A stretch of DNA of 64,000 nucleotides from Rhynchospora pubera (lineage: Eukaryota; Streptophyta; Magnoliopsida; Poales; Cyperaceae): positions 115,603,039 to 115,667,038 of the forward strand of contig CM051460.1 of the NCBI GenBank assembly GCA_028095005.1, given 5' to 3'. The notes under the pieces are model-generated. The model searched no databases. It had not been told where the DNA came from and saw only the letters and a program-made list of their open reading frames with translations. This document shows positions 12,601-23,400 of this stretch, piece after piece (the first letter of the stretch is position 1; each line of letters opens with the position of its first letter). A program made the translations under genes and the position numbers.

Positions 12601-14400
12601 AAGGAGAAGGAGTGCCATGTGAACCTGCGTTCAGGAACAAGCATCCCTGAAAGGCAAGCAACTAAAGACAATGAAAAAGTCAAAGGAAAAGGCAAGGGTC
12701 GAGAGGCGGATGATGAGCCGGGACCAAGCCAAAGGACAAGAGAGACTGTGGGGGATTATAACATCTTAGCCCATCTGAGACGCACACCAGCATTGCTTAG
12801 TGTGTTTGAAGCTCTAATGATGTCCAAGGAGCTTAGAGAGACAATGATGGAGGCATTGCAAGAGCCCGAGAAGTTTCAAGCCTACTTGGCCGAAAAACAC
12901 ATGGTCGAGGCTATGTATGTAGAGCCTCAAAGTCAGATCACCTTTACTAATGATGATCTCATGATGGGAACAGCTCATCATAACAAGCCGCTATACATCA
13001 CAGGCAAAACAAATGAGAGCCAACTAAGCCGAATGCTAGTAGACCCCGGTTCTTCCATCAACATCCTACCCCTACAATCTTTAAACCAATTAGCTTTGGG
13101 GGGGAGACGCCTTTCAGATGAGAATGTCTTTATCCATGGCTTTAACCAAAACTCTGAACGAGCGCTAGGGGCAATCACATTGCCTATGAAGTTTGGTGAA
13201 CTTGAAACCCTAGTCAAATTCTATGTCATAGATGCGGATACCTCCTACAGAGCCTTGTTGGGAAGACCTTGGCTACATGAAAATGGCCTTGTACCTTCTA
13301 CTCTCCACCAGTGTGTCAAGTACTTACACAATGGAGAACAAAAGAGTATCAAAGGTGATGCACAGCACTATGGAGTGCATGAGGTGGAGTTGGAAGAAAT
13401 AGATCGATTTTATGCTCCAGCCTCACAAAGAAGCACCTCTCCAAGGCCAAAGTCAAGAGCTGAGAGCCAGAAAGAATGCGATGAGAAGATCAGATTGAAA
13501 GAAAGATCAAGAGTCTCATGTGCTGTGAAGACTCCCATTTACATAAGGTCTTCTGATGAAGAGGAAGAGAAAGGAAGTCAAAGGGGAAGATTCTGCATAA
13601 AGAGTGATTCTGAAGGAGAATATGAGCAGAAGCAAAGGAACGTCATTCATGTGTATGACACAGAATCAGAAGAGGAGTTTTATGGTGGGGAGGACTCAAT
13701 GGCCATTGAACAAGTTCCTATGGGGTATTATAAAGAACTTACACCTAGAGAAGTATACCAGGTCAAAGAGTTGGAAACTTTCTATGTCCCGCCTAAGGTA
13801 GAAAAGGTACGGGGGAGATCTGTGTTCCATAAAGGAATCCTATTCTACAAAGCTGAAAATGCAGAGCTGTCAGGTAATCCGTTGAGCTCAAACGATTGGA
13901 AGAAATGGCTAAATGAAGAGGAAGAAGAATATGAGCAAATAGAAGTAATGGGATATTACAATCAAGGGTTGATTAGTCTTTTCCAAAGGAGCTGTTGCCT
14001 AGACCCCATCTCAAAGCAAAGGGCTAAGACTTTCCATGATTTGTGGAGTGGAAAATCTAGGCGAGTAATGGGCGTAGATGGAAAAGTGAAGAATACCAAA
14101 GGGTTAGGCTTTCAACCGCCTCGAAATGAAGTCTTAGTGGCTGAATGTCATATGATAGGAGTTGAAATTAAAGAGCCAAGAGCGGTAGTACCCGATCAAG
14201 AATTGGAAAAAAGAGAAGTTCTCTCCGCCGAGATGGATATGGATGATACATCTCTACTAAAGGAACTGGAACGGCGATTTAAAAGATCAAGACAATCTCA
14301 ACAAAAAGCGGGGCGCGAAGTGGCTCTTCTCTTAGTGGATAACATTGCCTTGCGTCATGAGCTTGACATGAGAGAACAAGAAAGAGAAGCGCATAAATAA
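9604..14400 (+). CDS. Gag-protease polyprotein of the retroelement
   Basis: This long frame begins about 165 nt after the LTR. ATG at 9604 (MAFAAT) or at 9574 could start it. In order it shows: VKERLG/VHERLG repeats (about 10177-10350); an acidic-basic region with about five SDEEEE-RRR-type repeats (about 10815-11130); a retrotransposon gag domain (about 11160-11800, with FEWYSSL and W-DDMEDLFRAKF); a knuckle C-x2-H-x4-H-x4-C (CAFHRVLGHPTGDC, near 12107); a Lys/Glu-rich stretch (12350-12520); and a retropepsin-like domain with VDPGSSINILP (about 13040) and ALLGRPWLH (about 13252). The protease active site reads D-P-G instead of the usual D-T/S-G. The frame ends at TAA 14398-14400, but the same frame continues as coiled coil, so this stop looks like an interruption. 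No polymerase follows. Role: capsid and processing functions for reverse-transcribed particles. Confidence 0.85.
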   Translation: MAFAATTVDMTRSEGVLTIGAVPICYHHEFMLGSMPYGYSFVPIVQVKDGSFQLAHVTEEVPEEPEIIPQVIEVPVEEKDKEEWTPVPRKRTYSSLTTSPKRIWVNRRMPQKKAVRKVCVPVSQSARTIKKVQRAYQNELDSRPNLPVSNPFAPLRLVKRNSPKAELKTMEEYPFEYQARFRGRNPQNRQSVKERLALPRASIHERLGPNGQRRETTPVKERLGHKGKEKAVTPVHERLGQVEKGKTLKKVWMPKDKTRLVIETSNPGSQSKRRCLVWREKEPVIHAHVNMIRVSEEHEMHAFVNMVDGEEIPTGKRDSKDKRDHASSSRIIHEEEPAEDEQGDTEGKDRWAEGEKARLMSILERNEIKMSEMMNEREKERELFKKMYKLLEKKNLIEELDKEYPSSSDEESKYKEKALKGKKVRSKYEPSDEEEERSKRRILKEKRSRSRYGSSDEEEEKPRRRPSKGRKDRNKYESSEEEEEKRYKRHPRERKHKVRYESEEEEVLGARPRAGASKLEPTKQIIQDMINLQLQAAGAVRLANVRKRCGRPYPREYEQIPYPTGYQVPKFNLFDGTGKEGITPDQHLVQFRNACGNTAHDEALLLKQFSQSLTGAAFEWYSSLENDSVETWDDMEDLFRAKFAMVTQRITMADVACEKPRTGEAPLDYINRWRNMNIRCAHQMPEVEAVEFLIRNLDDWIRRPLSGSDIYTYEDLVTRVARVVHIGPPKETQTSYGRGEQKSKGQAQIKIAGANETSTSQGGGQRNNRNNGNNNSNGIGNGRPATLVERLSRPYSFKKEKTAAILKQLLEGKAIELPVCKRPEELHKTNDPTYCAFHRVLGHPTGDCYVFKNIAEKMIKQGDLTLPESFKQEPAPHAQANAVFRKNNPRREENCNVIVIVNEEADLEKHYAQKVSKLNEKKEEAKENEKRNENEKEKKNESKKENEKEKEKEVEREKKEIEKGKEKKEENEEVATYYYDESEDENEAPYRGLFAKGMFKEKECHVNLRSGTSIPERQATKDNEKVKGKGKGREADDEPGPSQRTRETVGDYNILAHLRRTPALLSVFEALMMSKELRETMMEALQEPEKFQAYLAEKHMVEAMYVEPQSQITFTNDDLMMGTAHHNKPLYITGKTNESQLSRMLVDPGSSINILPLQSLNQLALGGRRLSDENVFIHGFNQNSERALGAITLPMKFGELETLVKFYVIDADTSYRALLGRPWLHENGLVPSTLHQCVKYLHNGEQKSIKGDAQHYGVHEVELEEIDRFYAPASQRSTSPRPKSRAESQKECDEKIRLKERSRVSCAVKTPIYIRSSDEEEEKGSQRGRFCIKSDSEGEYEQKQRNVIHVYDTESEEEFYGGEDSMAIEQVPMGYYKELTPREVYQVKELETFYVPPKVEKVRGRSVFHKGILFYKAENAELSGNPLSSNDWKKWLNEEEEEYEQIEVMGYYNQGLISLFQRSCCLDPISKQRAKTFHDLWSGKSRRVMGVDGKVKNTKGLGFQPPRNEVLVAECHMIGVEIKEPRAVVPDQELEKREVLSAEMDMDDTSLLKELERRFKRSRQSQQKAGREVALLLVDNIALRHELDMREQEREAHK

Positions 14401-15564
14401 ATAGAGGTTGAGCTCCAACAGGAAGTCAAGAAGAATGAGTTTGAGAAAGAGAGAAACAAGGATGAGTGGCAAAAAGGGATGGTGAGAATTCAACAGAAAT
14501 TGTCATCTCTGCGGAAAGAGAATGAGGAGAGCAAGCAAAAAGTACTCGACCTCATAACACTATGGAGGGATAATTGGCCAAAGTTAAGTGAGTCGTACCT
14601 GGATGGTGAAGGAAGGATGAAAGAGCTTCAAGAAAAAGAAGGAAAGAGCAAACAAGTTGTAGCTGCTCTTAAACAACAAGTAGAGACATTAGAAGAGAAA
14701 GTGAAAATTGGTGAACAAGAACAACAAAGGAAGCAGCAAGAGATGGTTGAAGTTCAGAGAGAATATAGGAGAAGTAGAAATGAAAGATCAAGGTTTCAAC
14801 GAAAACTAGCGGGGGCACAAGGAAGAATAGCTTTACTCCAGCAAGAAAAAGCGGAATACCAACAACAAAGGGAAGAATACCATCAAGAGAAAGTTAATCA
14901 CCAAAAAGAAAAAGAGAAATACCAACAAGAGTTGGCGATGCTCTCACAGAAGAATATGAGGCTCTTAGCAGAAGTCGTTGGCCTGCAGAAAGAACAACGA
15001 GAGAATCCAGAGTCGCTCGCAGGACCCTACGAATCATTGGCGATGGATGAGGCTAACGAGATTAAAGAAGAAAAAGAAGAAGAAAGAGGTAAAAATGGAA
15101 AAGAGAACGAGACAGATTCAATCTCACAACCAGAAAGTGAAAGTGACCTCTTACCAGAACAAAAAACATACCCTCATGAGTATGACCAAGATGGAAAAGG
15201 AAGCGAGAAAAGGAAGTTGGAAGAGAAAGTTGAAGTAAGCACTTCAAATAAGAGATCCAGGGGAAGCAAATCATTAGTAGAAAGAAAAAGTATGCTATAC
15301 TCTTTCAGGAAGGATAAAATTTGGGAAGTAGCGAAAGTAGCAATTGAGCATGGATATCCAATGCGGTTGACTCAGGAAATTGTCAAATCACAAGAAGATC
15401 CCATTCTACATACCCTTGGAGCAAAATTCTGCACCTATCATAAAAAATGAGGACATAGCCTGGAAGATTGCTTTACTTTCAAGGATTGGGTTGAGAAAAG
15501 ATATCGAAAGGGTGTGTTACCTCTTCCCCCGCATACCCTACAAGAGCCAGCACTTCATCTGTAA
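14401..15564 (+). pseudogene. Coiled-coil extension of the polyprotein with a second zinc-knuckle module
   Basis: This continues the gag-protease frame after the TAA at 14398. The first ATG is at 14479, and from there to TGA 15448-15450 it encodes 323 residues. Most is Gln/Glu/Lys-rich heptad-like coiled coil (about 14480-15000), then an acidic region. The last part (from about 15271, SLVERKSMLYSFRKDK) is clearly related to the first knuckle module at 11959 (TLVERLSRPYSFKKEK). The TGA falls inside the second knuckle: CTYHKK, stop, GHSLEDC. The frame resumes for 37 codons to TAA 15562-15564 and keeps the module's KGVLPLPP-like tail. The ancestral product was thus probably one longer polyprotein now broken by two stops. 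Readthrough or translation as a separate protein is possible but unsupported. Confidence 0.7.
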
Positions 15565-16801
15565 GAAGACGCTTCCTTCATAAACCATCCCGAAGAATTA
15601 TTCCTTAAGACCTATCCCTCGCACCAAAGCCCACTCTACCAAAAACAAATCAAAACCTACCTACATCTTACCTATAATAAATCCTAACCCAATAAAACTC
15701 AAAACCCCACCAAAAGATCCGCCAAAAGTTCATGACAACGAAAACCTATTAAAACCACAAAACATGTACATAGCCCAATAAAACTTTAGAATAAAGGCCC
15801 AACGAAAACGTTAGGATTCGATAAAACCCCAAAACCTTAACTTAACCTTTTAGCCCAAAACCCAAGAAACAAGGTATTATGTCATGTCGGGCTAATGCAT
15901 GTAAGGGTGTTTCGTTCTTCTGAACATCATGAAACATTCCTTTGCAAGGCCCTAAATAAACAAGGCAATTGTAGATAAATAAAGTCCAATAAAAGTCCTT
16001 AACCTTAAAACATCTTAGATAGGAGTTTGTCCCGCCGGGCTCAAGTGTAAAAGAGTGTCCTTGTCCTTTTAGGACGTTCATAGGACATCTCCTACACAAA
16101 AGCCTACATTATTAGCTAAAACAAAAAAACCAGTATAGGGAAATGAGTTTTTGAAAAGAAACTTGCTTCCCAACCGTCAGAACTTACCCTGATCACTATA
16201 TCACAATCCGCGGTTGAAGATGGGACTCACGGGTCCCGGAGAACGCGAAGCCGTGTTAAGGAAAACCTTTTGTGGTTTTCTGAAACACCTATGCCTAATG
16301 AAGACTAAGCCTTTGTGGCATCTGAAGGCATTAAGGCACATCCCTATGAAGGTATCTGAGGGCTCCACCCCCCACATTCACCGTGTTCTCGTCGCCAATG
16401 CCGATATCGAGTGTCATTACAATGAGTGCCTATACCTAAATGAGAGGGTGAGTAATGAGAGGGTGAGCGAAATAAAGGGTGACTTGCCTTCGTGGCCCCA
16501 TAAGTCATTCCTTCCACTCAAATGTTCCTAACTCCACAAAATCCACCAGCCAAAATGTAGTATAGGGATTTCAATTTTGTGACCGGTGACTAAGGGTCAA
16601 TTGAGTTGGGGCTAAAGCTAATGAAACCATTAAGAGAAACAGATGAATGAAGAAAAATGCAAGGAGAATGAAGAAAAGAGATACAAGGGTGCATTTAAAT
16701 GAGACATGCCAATACAGCCATTACATAAGAAGACCTAATACAAGAGAAGCCTAAAACAACAACAACAACAACAAGAGGCATAACAAGTCAAGGATGGCCA
16801 T
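15565..16801. other. Non-coding internal region of retroelement
   Basis: The stretch between the polyprotein end and the antisense ORF contains no recognisable domain. The first 250 bp are CAAAAC/ACCC-rich. The frame 16214-16531 (105 codons) is duplicated in the upstream unit but shows no family signature. Pol genes would be expected around here in an autonomous relative; they are absent. Confidence 0.6.
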
Positions 16802-18111
16802 TCATTCTGGGGCAGCCACAGCTCCATCATCAGCCGCGGCGGCATTTCCACCACCGGCCATGTTGTTAAGGGCTGTTGATATGGCCTGAAGCATTCCTTC
16901 CAAGACTCCCAAGCGGGCATTCAATTCCCCAAAGCGCTGATCAATGAGAGCCCGAATTGAGACAGGGGCAGGATCATCAAGAGCCATTATGGCGGAGTTG
17001 TTATCTGGTGGGGAATCAATCTCCATAGGGCCATACTGATTGGGGGCCGCATTGGGGAGTAAGATGTAGTCATTCACAGGCTGGTCGGGGTCAGGAACCA
17101 ACATGCCCATTGAAGATTCAATCCATCCAATAAGTGGCAATGAAAACAAAAGATTAAAAGGTTGAGCTACATCAGAATCAGAGACACGGTTGCCCCATAA
17201 CATCTCTGGTACGTGGATGCGGGCCCTAAGCATAAGAGCTTCAATAAGGTGACCATATGGAAGTGGTTCGCGGTCCGAGACAGCCACCTGATGCATATGA
17301 AAAAGGATCATATGGGCCAGATTGATGGGCCATTGCTTTTGGATCAGATTGCGGAGATAGAATAAACTCCCAGGCTTGGCAAGATGGGTCATGACCCCTT
17401 GCGGAAAGATGATGTCATTGACCACTAAGAAGAGAAACCTGAAAGCGATACAAGATGTTGGAAGGAAAGAAGAGTCTGGTGCAGTGCACGATAAAGAAGG
17501 TAAGAAGAAGAAATAGTGGAAGAAGGAAAACAATACCTATGGAGAGCGGGTAAATGAATGGTAGGTACCCTCTCTACATCAGGAGTCGCCGCCCCGAACC
17601 ATTGGCGACATTCCTGATAACTGCCAAAGCCTTGGGGCCACCGTTGAAATGCATAAATGGTTGACCCAGTGATAGTGTTGGCAGCTTGCAAGAAATTGGC
17701 CAAATCCCTAGTGGTGACATGGAAAAAGCGGCCAAACAAGTAGGATGAAGCCGAAGGAGATCCAAAATGATTAAAGGAAATCCTAAGATTGGCATAAAAG
17801 AGACGGGTAATTTTGGGATGATAAGGCTGGTCACATTCTGCCAGGCCGCCTAAACTCCAGGCATTAAGCCAATCCCTGATAAGATTCACTTGCTCCATGG
17901 GAATACGCCTCATTGGTTGAAAGAAATAGCAGTCGGCCACGGGCCTCTCATCATTACCCATGTCATTGTAGTAAGAAAGAAAGGCGGTCTCATCGCGAAA
18001 GAGATAGCGGTTGTCGGGAGTAAGAGACCAGTCTGGAAAAGTGGAATCCAGACACAGGACAGAAGAACTAGAGACCTCCCTGGCACGCTTGGATGACGAA
18101 GGAGAAGACAT
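16802..18111 (-). CDS. Antisense additional ORF, putative plant transposon protein domain (intact copy)
   Basis: Exon 1 is 18111-17537 and exon 2 is 17438-16802. The 98-bp intron has a GTATTG donor and a TTTCAG acceptor, and phases agree (575 + 637 nt = 404 codons, 403 residues). The N-terminus is Ser/Arg-rich (MSSPSSSKRAREV). Residues of about 60-260 resemble the putative plant transposon protein domain (Pfam Transposase_32), with RRIPMEQVNLI, FYANLRI, SYLFGRFFHVTTRDLANFL and YLRNLIQKQWPINLAHMI. The C-terminus has a short predicted coiled coil (FGELNARLGVLEGML) and an Ala-rich tail. Such additional ORFs are known in Tat-lineage retrotransposons, where their function is unsettled. Here it runs against gag-protease and has its own TATA box, so its expression may be independent of the LTR promoter. 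The intron excludes it from being only a fortuitous open frame. Confidence 0.75.
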
Positions 18112-18187
18112 GGAAAATTTGAAAGTATAAAGAGAGATGAAAGATTGTGGTGGATCTGGGTGAAAGAAAAAGGAAGGTAAAGTTGTG

Positions 18188-18195
18188 TTTATATA
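18188..18195 (-). promoter_or_regulatory. TATA box of antisense ORF (complete unit)
   Basis: Minus-strand TATATAAA, 77 bp upstream of the ATG at 18111, is identical to the site in the upstream unit. Confidence 0.5.
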
Positions 18196-19834
18196 GGCAC
18201 AGAGAAAGAAAGATAGTAACTTGGCGTTGATGGCAGACGTGTGAACAAATTAAGGAGATGAAAGCCGTAGTGGTGAGAAGGGGGGAGTAAAACCGTGCCC
18301 CACTACGCATGAGGAAGACATGAATGTCAGTGTGAAGTCGAAGAAACCAAAGCGTGTCAAGGCCACAGTAAGGAGTGAAATTGAAAACAAACTAAGTCCC
18401 TGAAGGTCCGAGCCCAAGGAAATACAGGTGTGGGCCAAAATACCCTAGCCTAAATTGCGGTGCGGGCCTATAAAAATCCTGAGTTTGAAGAAAGGAGAGA
18501 AAAATCAAAAGGCGGGCCAAAATACCCAAACCTTTAAACAAACACTTAAATGGAGGCAAAGCGAAATTGTCAGCCTCAAAGCAAATAAACGCGAAAAGAA
18601 GGCCTTGAGCGCGAGAACCCGATCAGGCATGAAACCAATGGAGTACTGACAAAATAAATCATGTCATTGCGGGGAGATATCCATGCATCATGTCAAAAAA
18701 CACCAACAAAATGCAAGAAAATATGAATGCATAAACATATGTGAAATAGCAATTGGATATTTGAAATAGCAATTGGATGTTTGAACCAAATAAAAAAAAA
18801 GAGAGCATGGACTTCATGATTAAATGCTGGCCTAATTCAAAAATAAAAAAAAGGGGAGGAAGAGTGGGGCCCATGATATGCTGGCCCAATCCAAAGTTTA
18901 AACTGGGTTTCGGATGCAATTGAACGAACCCAACACCCAATATGAGCAAACCCAATTCGATTAAGATAAAACAAAATCGATTTCCCCTCCGTACACTGTA
19001 TAGATGAGATGATCGGAGGAGAAAGGAAGGGCCTAACCTGACAGAGTTGTGCGCCGCTGGAGACAATGTTGAGATCATCTCGGTTGCCTCTGCCAAAAGA
19101 GGTAGAAGCAAAGAAGCAAAATGAAATGGCGAAGAAAGAGAAGAGATTTTTTTTTTTCTGCACTAAAGCCAACAAGGAAGTCAACAGATATTAGATTATA
19201 ATACCTGAAACAAAGAAGATGGCCGAGTAGTAATTGAAGTAAAGCCCACTTCAAATCCTTTCCCTGCCGATCTGAAAATAGGGAGAAATGCATGTGAATT
19301 GAGTCTAGAAAATTGAAATTGGTGAAAAAAAAAGGGGGGAAAGTGTTAAGATGCATACCAGTAGTCGTTGCGAGATGAGAATATGCGAAAGAATTGCTGT
19401 TGCACGGATAGAGCAAGAGGTCTGTGCGAACAAGGAAAGAAGCGAAGGAAGCTCTGCTGAGCGAGTAAGAAAAGGAAAGAAGAGGAAAGGCAGTAGCCGT
19501 TCGATCAGGGATGGCTAAAAATGAACGGACGGATGGAGATGAGCAGATGCTATTCTCATGCGCTAAACCCTTCTCGTGCGGTTAAACCCTCTCAAAACCC
19601 ATTCGGCTTCGAGCCAAACCCAGTCGGCTTCGAACCAGAGCGGAAGAGAAGAGGGTCCAAGGGAAAGAGAGGAGTTGATCTTTTGTGACAGAAACCATGT
19701 GGCCTATGGTGTGGCATGTATCAATACGCAAGGAAAATAAATGATTCAAATGCAAAGAAAGTAACCAAAACCTCTACAAAGATATGCCACCAGAATCAGT
19801 TGTTCCCATCCAAAGAATTGTCACAACTAATTCT
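18196..19834. other. Non-coding 3' internal region before right LTR
   Basis: This is purine-rich spacer with short AT repeats (ATAGCAATTGGATRTTTGAA twice at about 18748-18790). Minus-strand open frames at 18659-19416 have no domain I recognise. TAAACCCTT/AAACCCT telo-box-like motifs occur near 19565-19600, probably by chance or as part of the antisense promoter region. Confidence 0.5.
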
Positions 19835-19845
19835 GGTGGGGGGCA
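19835..19845 (+). other. Polypurine tract before right LTR
   Basis: GGTGGGGGGCA precedes the right LTR start TGTT at 19848. It is the presumed primer site for plus-strand DNA synthesis. Confidence 0.6.
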
Positions 19846-20438
19846 TTTGTTCAACCCCAAAATTTGATGCTATTTGATGGGATTTTAATAATTCCATAAA
19901 TATCCAATAAATCAGATAAACCTTCAACCAACCACGAAAAATACCAAAACAACCCCAAAAATCCCACAAAATTACCCAAAAATTCCCTAAGATTTATAGG
20001 AAATTATGGAGGCATCAAAAACCCAAAACCATCAACTGAAACCTCCAATTTTGCATAAAACCCCCTGAAAAGCCACAAAATAAATAAAATAAGTAGGAGG
20101 GGTACTTTGCAAAATAAATGATACCATTGGATTCTGCATATTTTTTTGAGGTTGCACACAAAATTTCATGCCAAAAAGGCATCAGAAAGAGGTCCAAACA
20201 ATTTATTTTGGATCAGCAGTTCTGAAAATTCAATTTAAATCGAAGAAACGGACTGCTCCAGTTGACGAAAAGTGGAGAGGAGACAAGACACTGAGTTTGA
20301 AATCCTTCTCAGCAGAGCGTTATGAAAGGGCATGTTCTTTGTGCACCACGGAAAGGAAGGAGGCGAAGACTTGATTGGCTCACGGTGCGCCAGGAGCACG
20401 GAAAAGGAGGGGGCTTCTTCCCCAAACAGAAATTCGGT

Positions 20439-20444
20439 TATAAA
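20439..20444 (+). promoter_or_regulatory. TATA box in right LTR
   Basis: TATAAA identical to 4620-4625. If active it could drive transcription towards 25.3 kb and beyond. Confidence 0.35.
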
Positions 20445-23400
20445 GAGGAGCGATCGATTGATGAAAAAGGGGGGATCTTTCGGGGGAAAAAGAGGAAAAA
20501 AAAGGAAACTCGAGAGAAGAAAATTGGGAGAAATTGGCGAGAGCAAAGCGGAGCTGAAGCAAAGCACGACGAAGCTCAGGCGATCGGACCCCCATTGAAG
20601 ACAATATCTTGAGAGAGAGAGGGAGAGTTAGGTAGCCAATTGTAAAGGTGAGAGAGAGACTTGAGTGTTGTTGTGGCGCTAGGAGTGAAATCAAAGCGAT
20701 TGTGTGTACGATTAGTGTAAAAAGGTAATAATCTCTAAAACCTGATGTGTGATGATGATGATAGTGTAAAGAATTGATCAATTTTGTGCTCAATTTCGCA
20801 ATTTCTGATTGATTTAGATCCGATTCTTTTGGTGAAATTGTGATGATTATTGATGAGACTATGCTTTTTCTTCTTGATTCTTGTAGAGTTTAAGCAGGGA
20901 ATTGACCTTATTGATGATAAAATTTAAGATCGAATAAAGAAGACGAATCAATTGTGTAAATCGTAACACTTGAGTATGACCATGATCTGATCGGTCTTTG
21001 TCAGAATCGTAAACCAACTATTTCTTGTTTGAATAAGATTAGGTTTGATAAAATGCAGTCTCTTTTTCATTCATGCTAATTATTGTTTGGGTCTATGCAT
21101 GGATCAATTGGATGAAAAGCTATTGAGGCCGATTATTATTCTCAATTCTGAACAAGTCAGAGTTTAATTGAAACTTTCTTAAAATTGACACAATATGTAG
21201 TTGATTCAGTTATTATAGCCTTCTGTTTAAATTAAATGCAATGAGTCATTGGATGTGAGATGGTATTTGCATGTCAATAAAATAATATGTATAGTCAACC
21301 CATATGGAAGTACCAAATTGGTACTGGTCATTGAATGTCATCTTAATTTCTCATTTCTCATCCCCATATCACAAGATAGAATGCCATTCTATCTTTCCCT
21401 GCTATCAACCATCAAAGTCTGGCTGAGACGCCGTCTCATGCAGTCAGATTTTGATGAGGATTAAAATCAGATTAACACAAAAACAAGGGGAGGTGCTGTC
21501 CAATTTTCCCAGAAATTGTGCATAATTAAATCGGTGAATAAGTTAGTTTCTTAAGGTTCATTGTGTAAGATGCAGAATCTCATATTCTGGTATTGTAAAT
21601 GTGTGACATTGCATGAGCCTTGGATAACAACTTCAGAATTAACTTTACACTGTCCCTTTTACTTTTAATGCTTGATGTGTACAAGTCAATACTTTAGAAT
21701 ATGACTTGCTTATTCACATTTTACAATTCTCAGTTAATATAAGATGCCTTGTGTTAAGAACCTAGGTAAGTCAGAGTACAATGTGCTTGTGTCAAATGTT
21801 TTAAACCCTTTCCTTAACTGAACTTCAAATAGTATTTAAATAACTGAGTTTGATTTGTTTAAGAGTAGCATGAGTTAGACAAGTTACAATAGACCTAGGG
21901 AAATCAAGCTGAGTCTGTCCTTTTGTAAGAAATAATAAAATTTCTGGGTTATAGTGAATATTGTCTTGGAGAAAGCCATAAATGCTTTGTTCATTGTATA
22001 TATAACTTCATGAGCTCTTTCTCCCCATTTATAGAGCTTGGTTGTATCTAAAAACGGTAAATGGATGCAAATAGTAGGGGCATTTCTGGAAACCCCTGAG
22101 AAATTTCATTCTGACTTGTTTGTTGACCTTACCCAAGGCATAGATGAATGACACTGCTGTATGAATGATGTAGCCACTTATTTTGATGATCTTGGATAGG
22201 TATTAGAAAAGCCGTTGGTTTATATATCTTTACAGATAATGCATAAGTTATGTGTATAAAATTGGAGACATCTATTGCCTTCGTTGTGTAGAAGTTAAAA
22301 AAATGTTGACTTGTGAAATATTAGTGTTCAAACACTTTGAGTAAAATAAAGAGATAATAAACATAGAATATAAATGTAGTAGGGTCAATATCAGACATCA
22401 ATTCTCCATTTCTTGTTTGTCATTTTACTGACTTCCTTTTCTTTTCTTTATGCTAGGTACTCAAAAAGAATCAAAGAAGCTTTGACTTGTGTATGTAATA
22501 GCAAGGCTTGTAATAGCATTTAGCAATATTATCTCAAAACAACAGTCTGTACCTGAATGATTTGTTCTATTCTTTCATTTTATAAAAAAATAAACATGTA
22601 GTACGCTATATGGATTCTATATTAACTGAATGATATGTATACATATGAATCATTTGTTCATGATGTTGATCACGTATATGGTAATAAGTAAAGATAAAAT
22701 GTCCATTTGCATATGCGTAAGTTCCATCAAATTTCAAAATAACTTGTAACGGGTTTTGATGCTAAATAATTCTTGATTGATGACGAGGTGTACCTTAGTA
22801 TTCCATATCTGTACCTGAAGTTAGTGTAGAATGGTATCGTATCTTGACTCAACCCTGGACACCTAACCATGCTATACTGACCATACCTCAGTGCTACCTT
22901 GAACTCAACCCAGTGGACATAAGGTCTGACCCGAAACCAGTAAACCCAAAACGAAATCATATCGATCTGCTGTTGCTCTATGCTGCCCTTCCTTATACCA
23001 GTCCCCGTATCGTACCGGTTTTCTCATACCCATGTCCTGTGAAACCATTGCTCCCATTATTCCCTGCCGTGACATCCTACTGGTTAGCAAAAAAAGTGAG
23101 AACCATGTAACGGCCTCATACTTCCATTCACTGGTACCAATGCCAAATCCAACACTTACCTCATCCCTTGTGCCGATTTCCTCCTGTACCGGTCATGAAA
23201 CTCAACTCCATCACTTGTGTTAGGCCTTCATTCAAAGGCACCGAAAATAACCCATGTACTTGGCAATTCCCTGTTGGTACTAAAATCCATTCTTGACGTC
23301 ACATGAAAGTCTAATCCCTGTATTTATTCCTTCATCAAACCTCCTCAAAGTATTTTAGCATAATAAATGTCATACAAAATATCAAACACAATCAATTGTT

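Noticed and set aside
10464..12618. Minus-strand frames rich in Ser/Leu/Phe opposite gag
   Set aside because: They are the complement of Glu/Lys-rich gag codons (GAA/AAG) and have no independent support.
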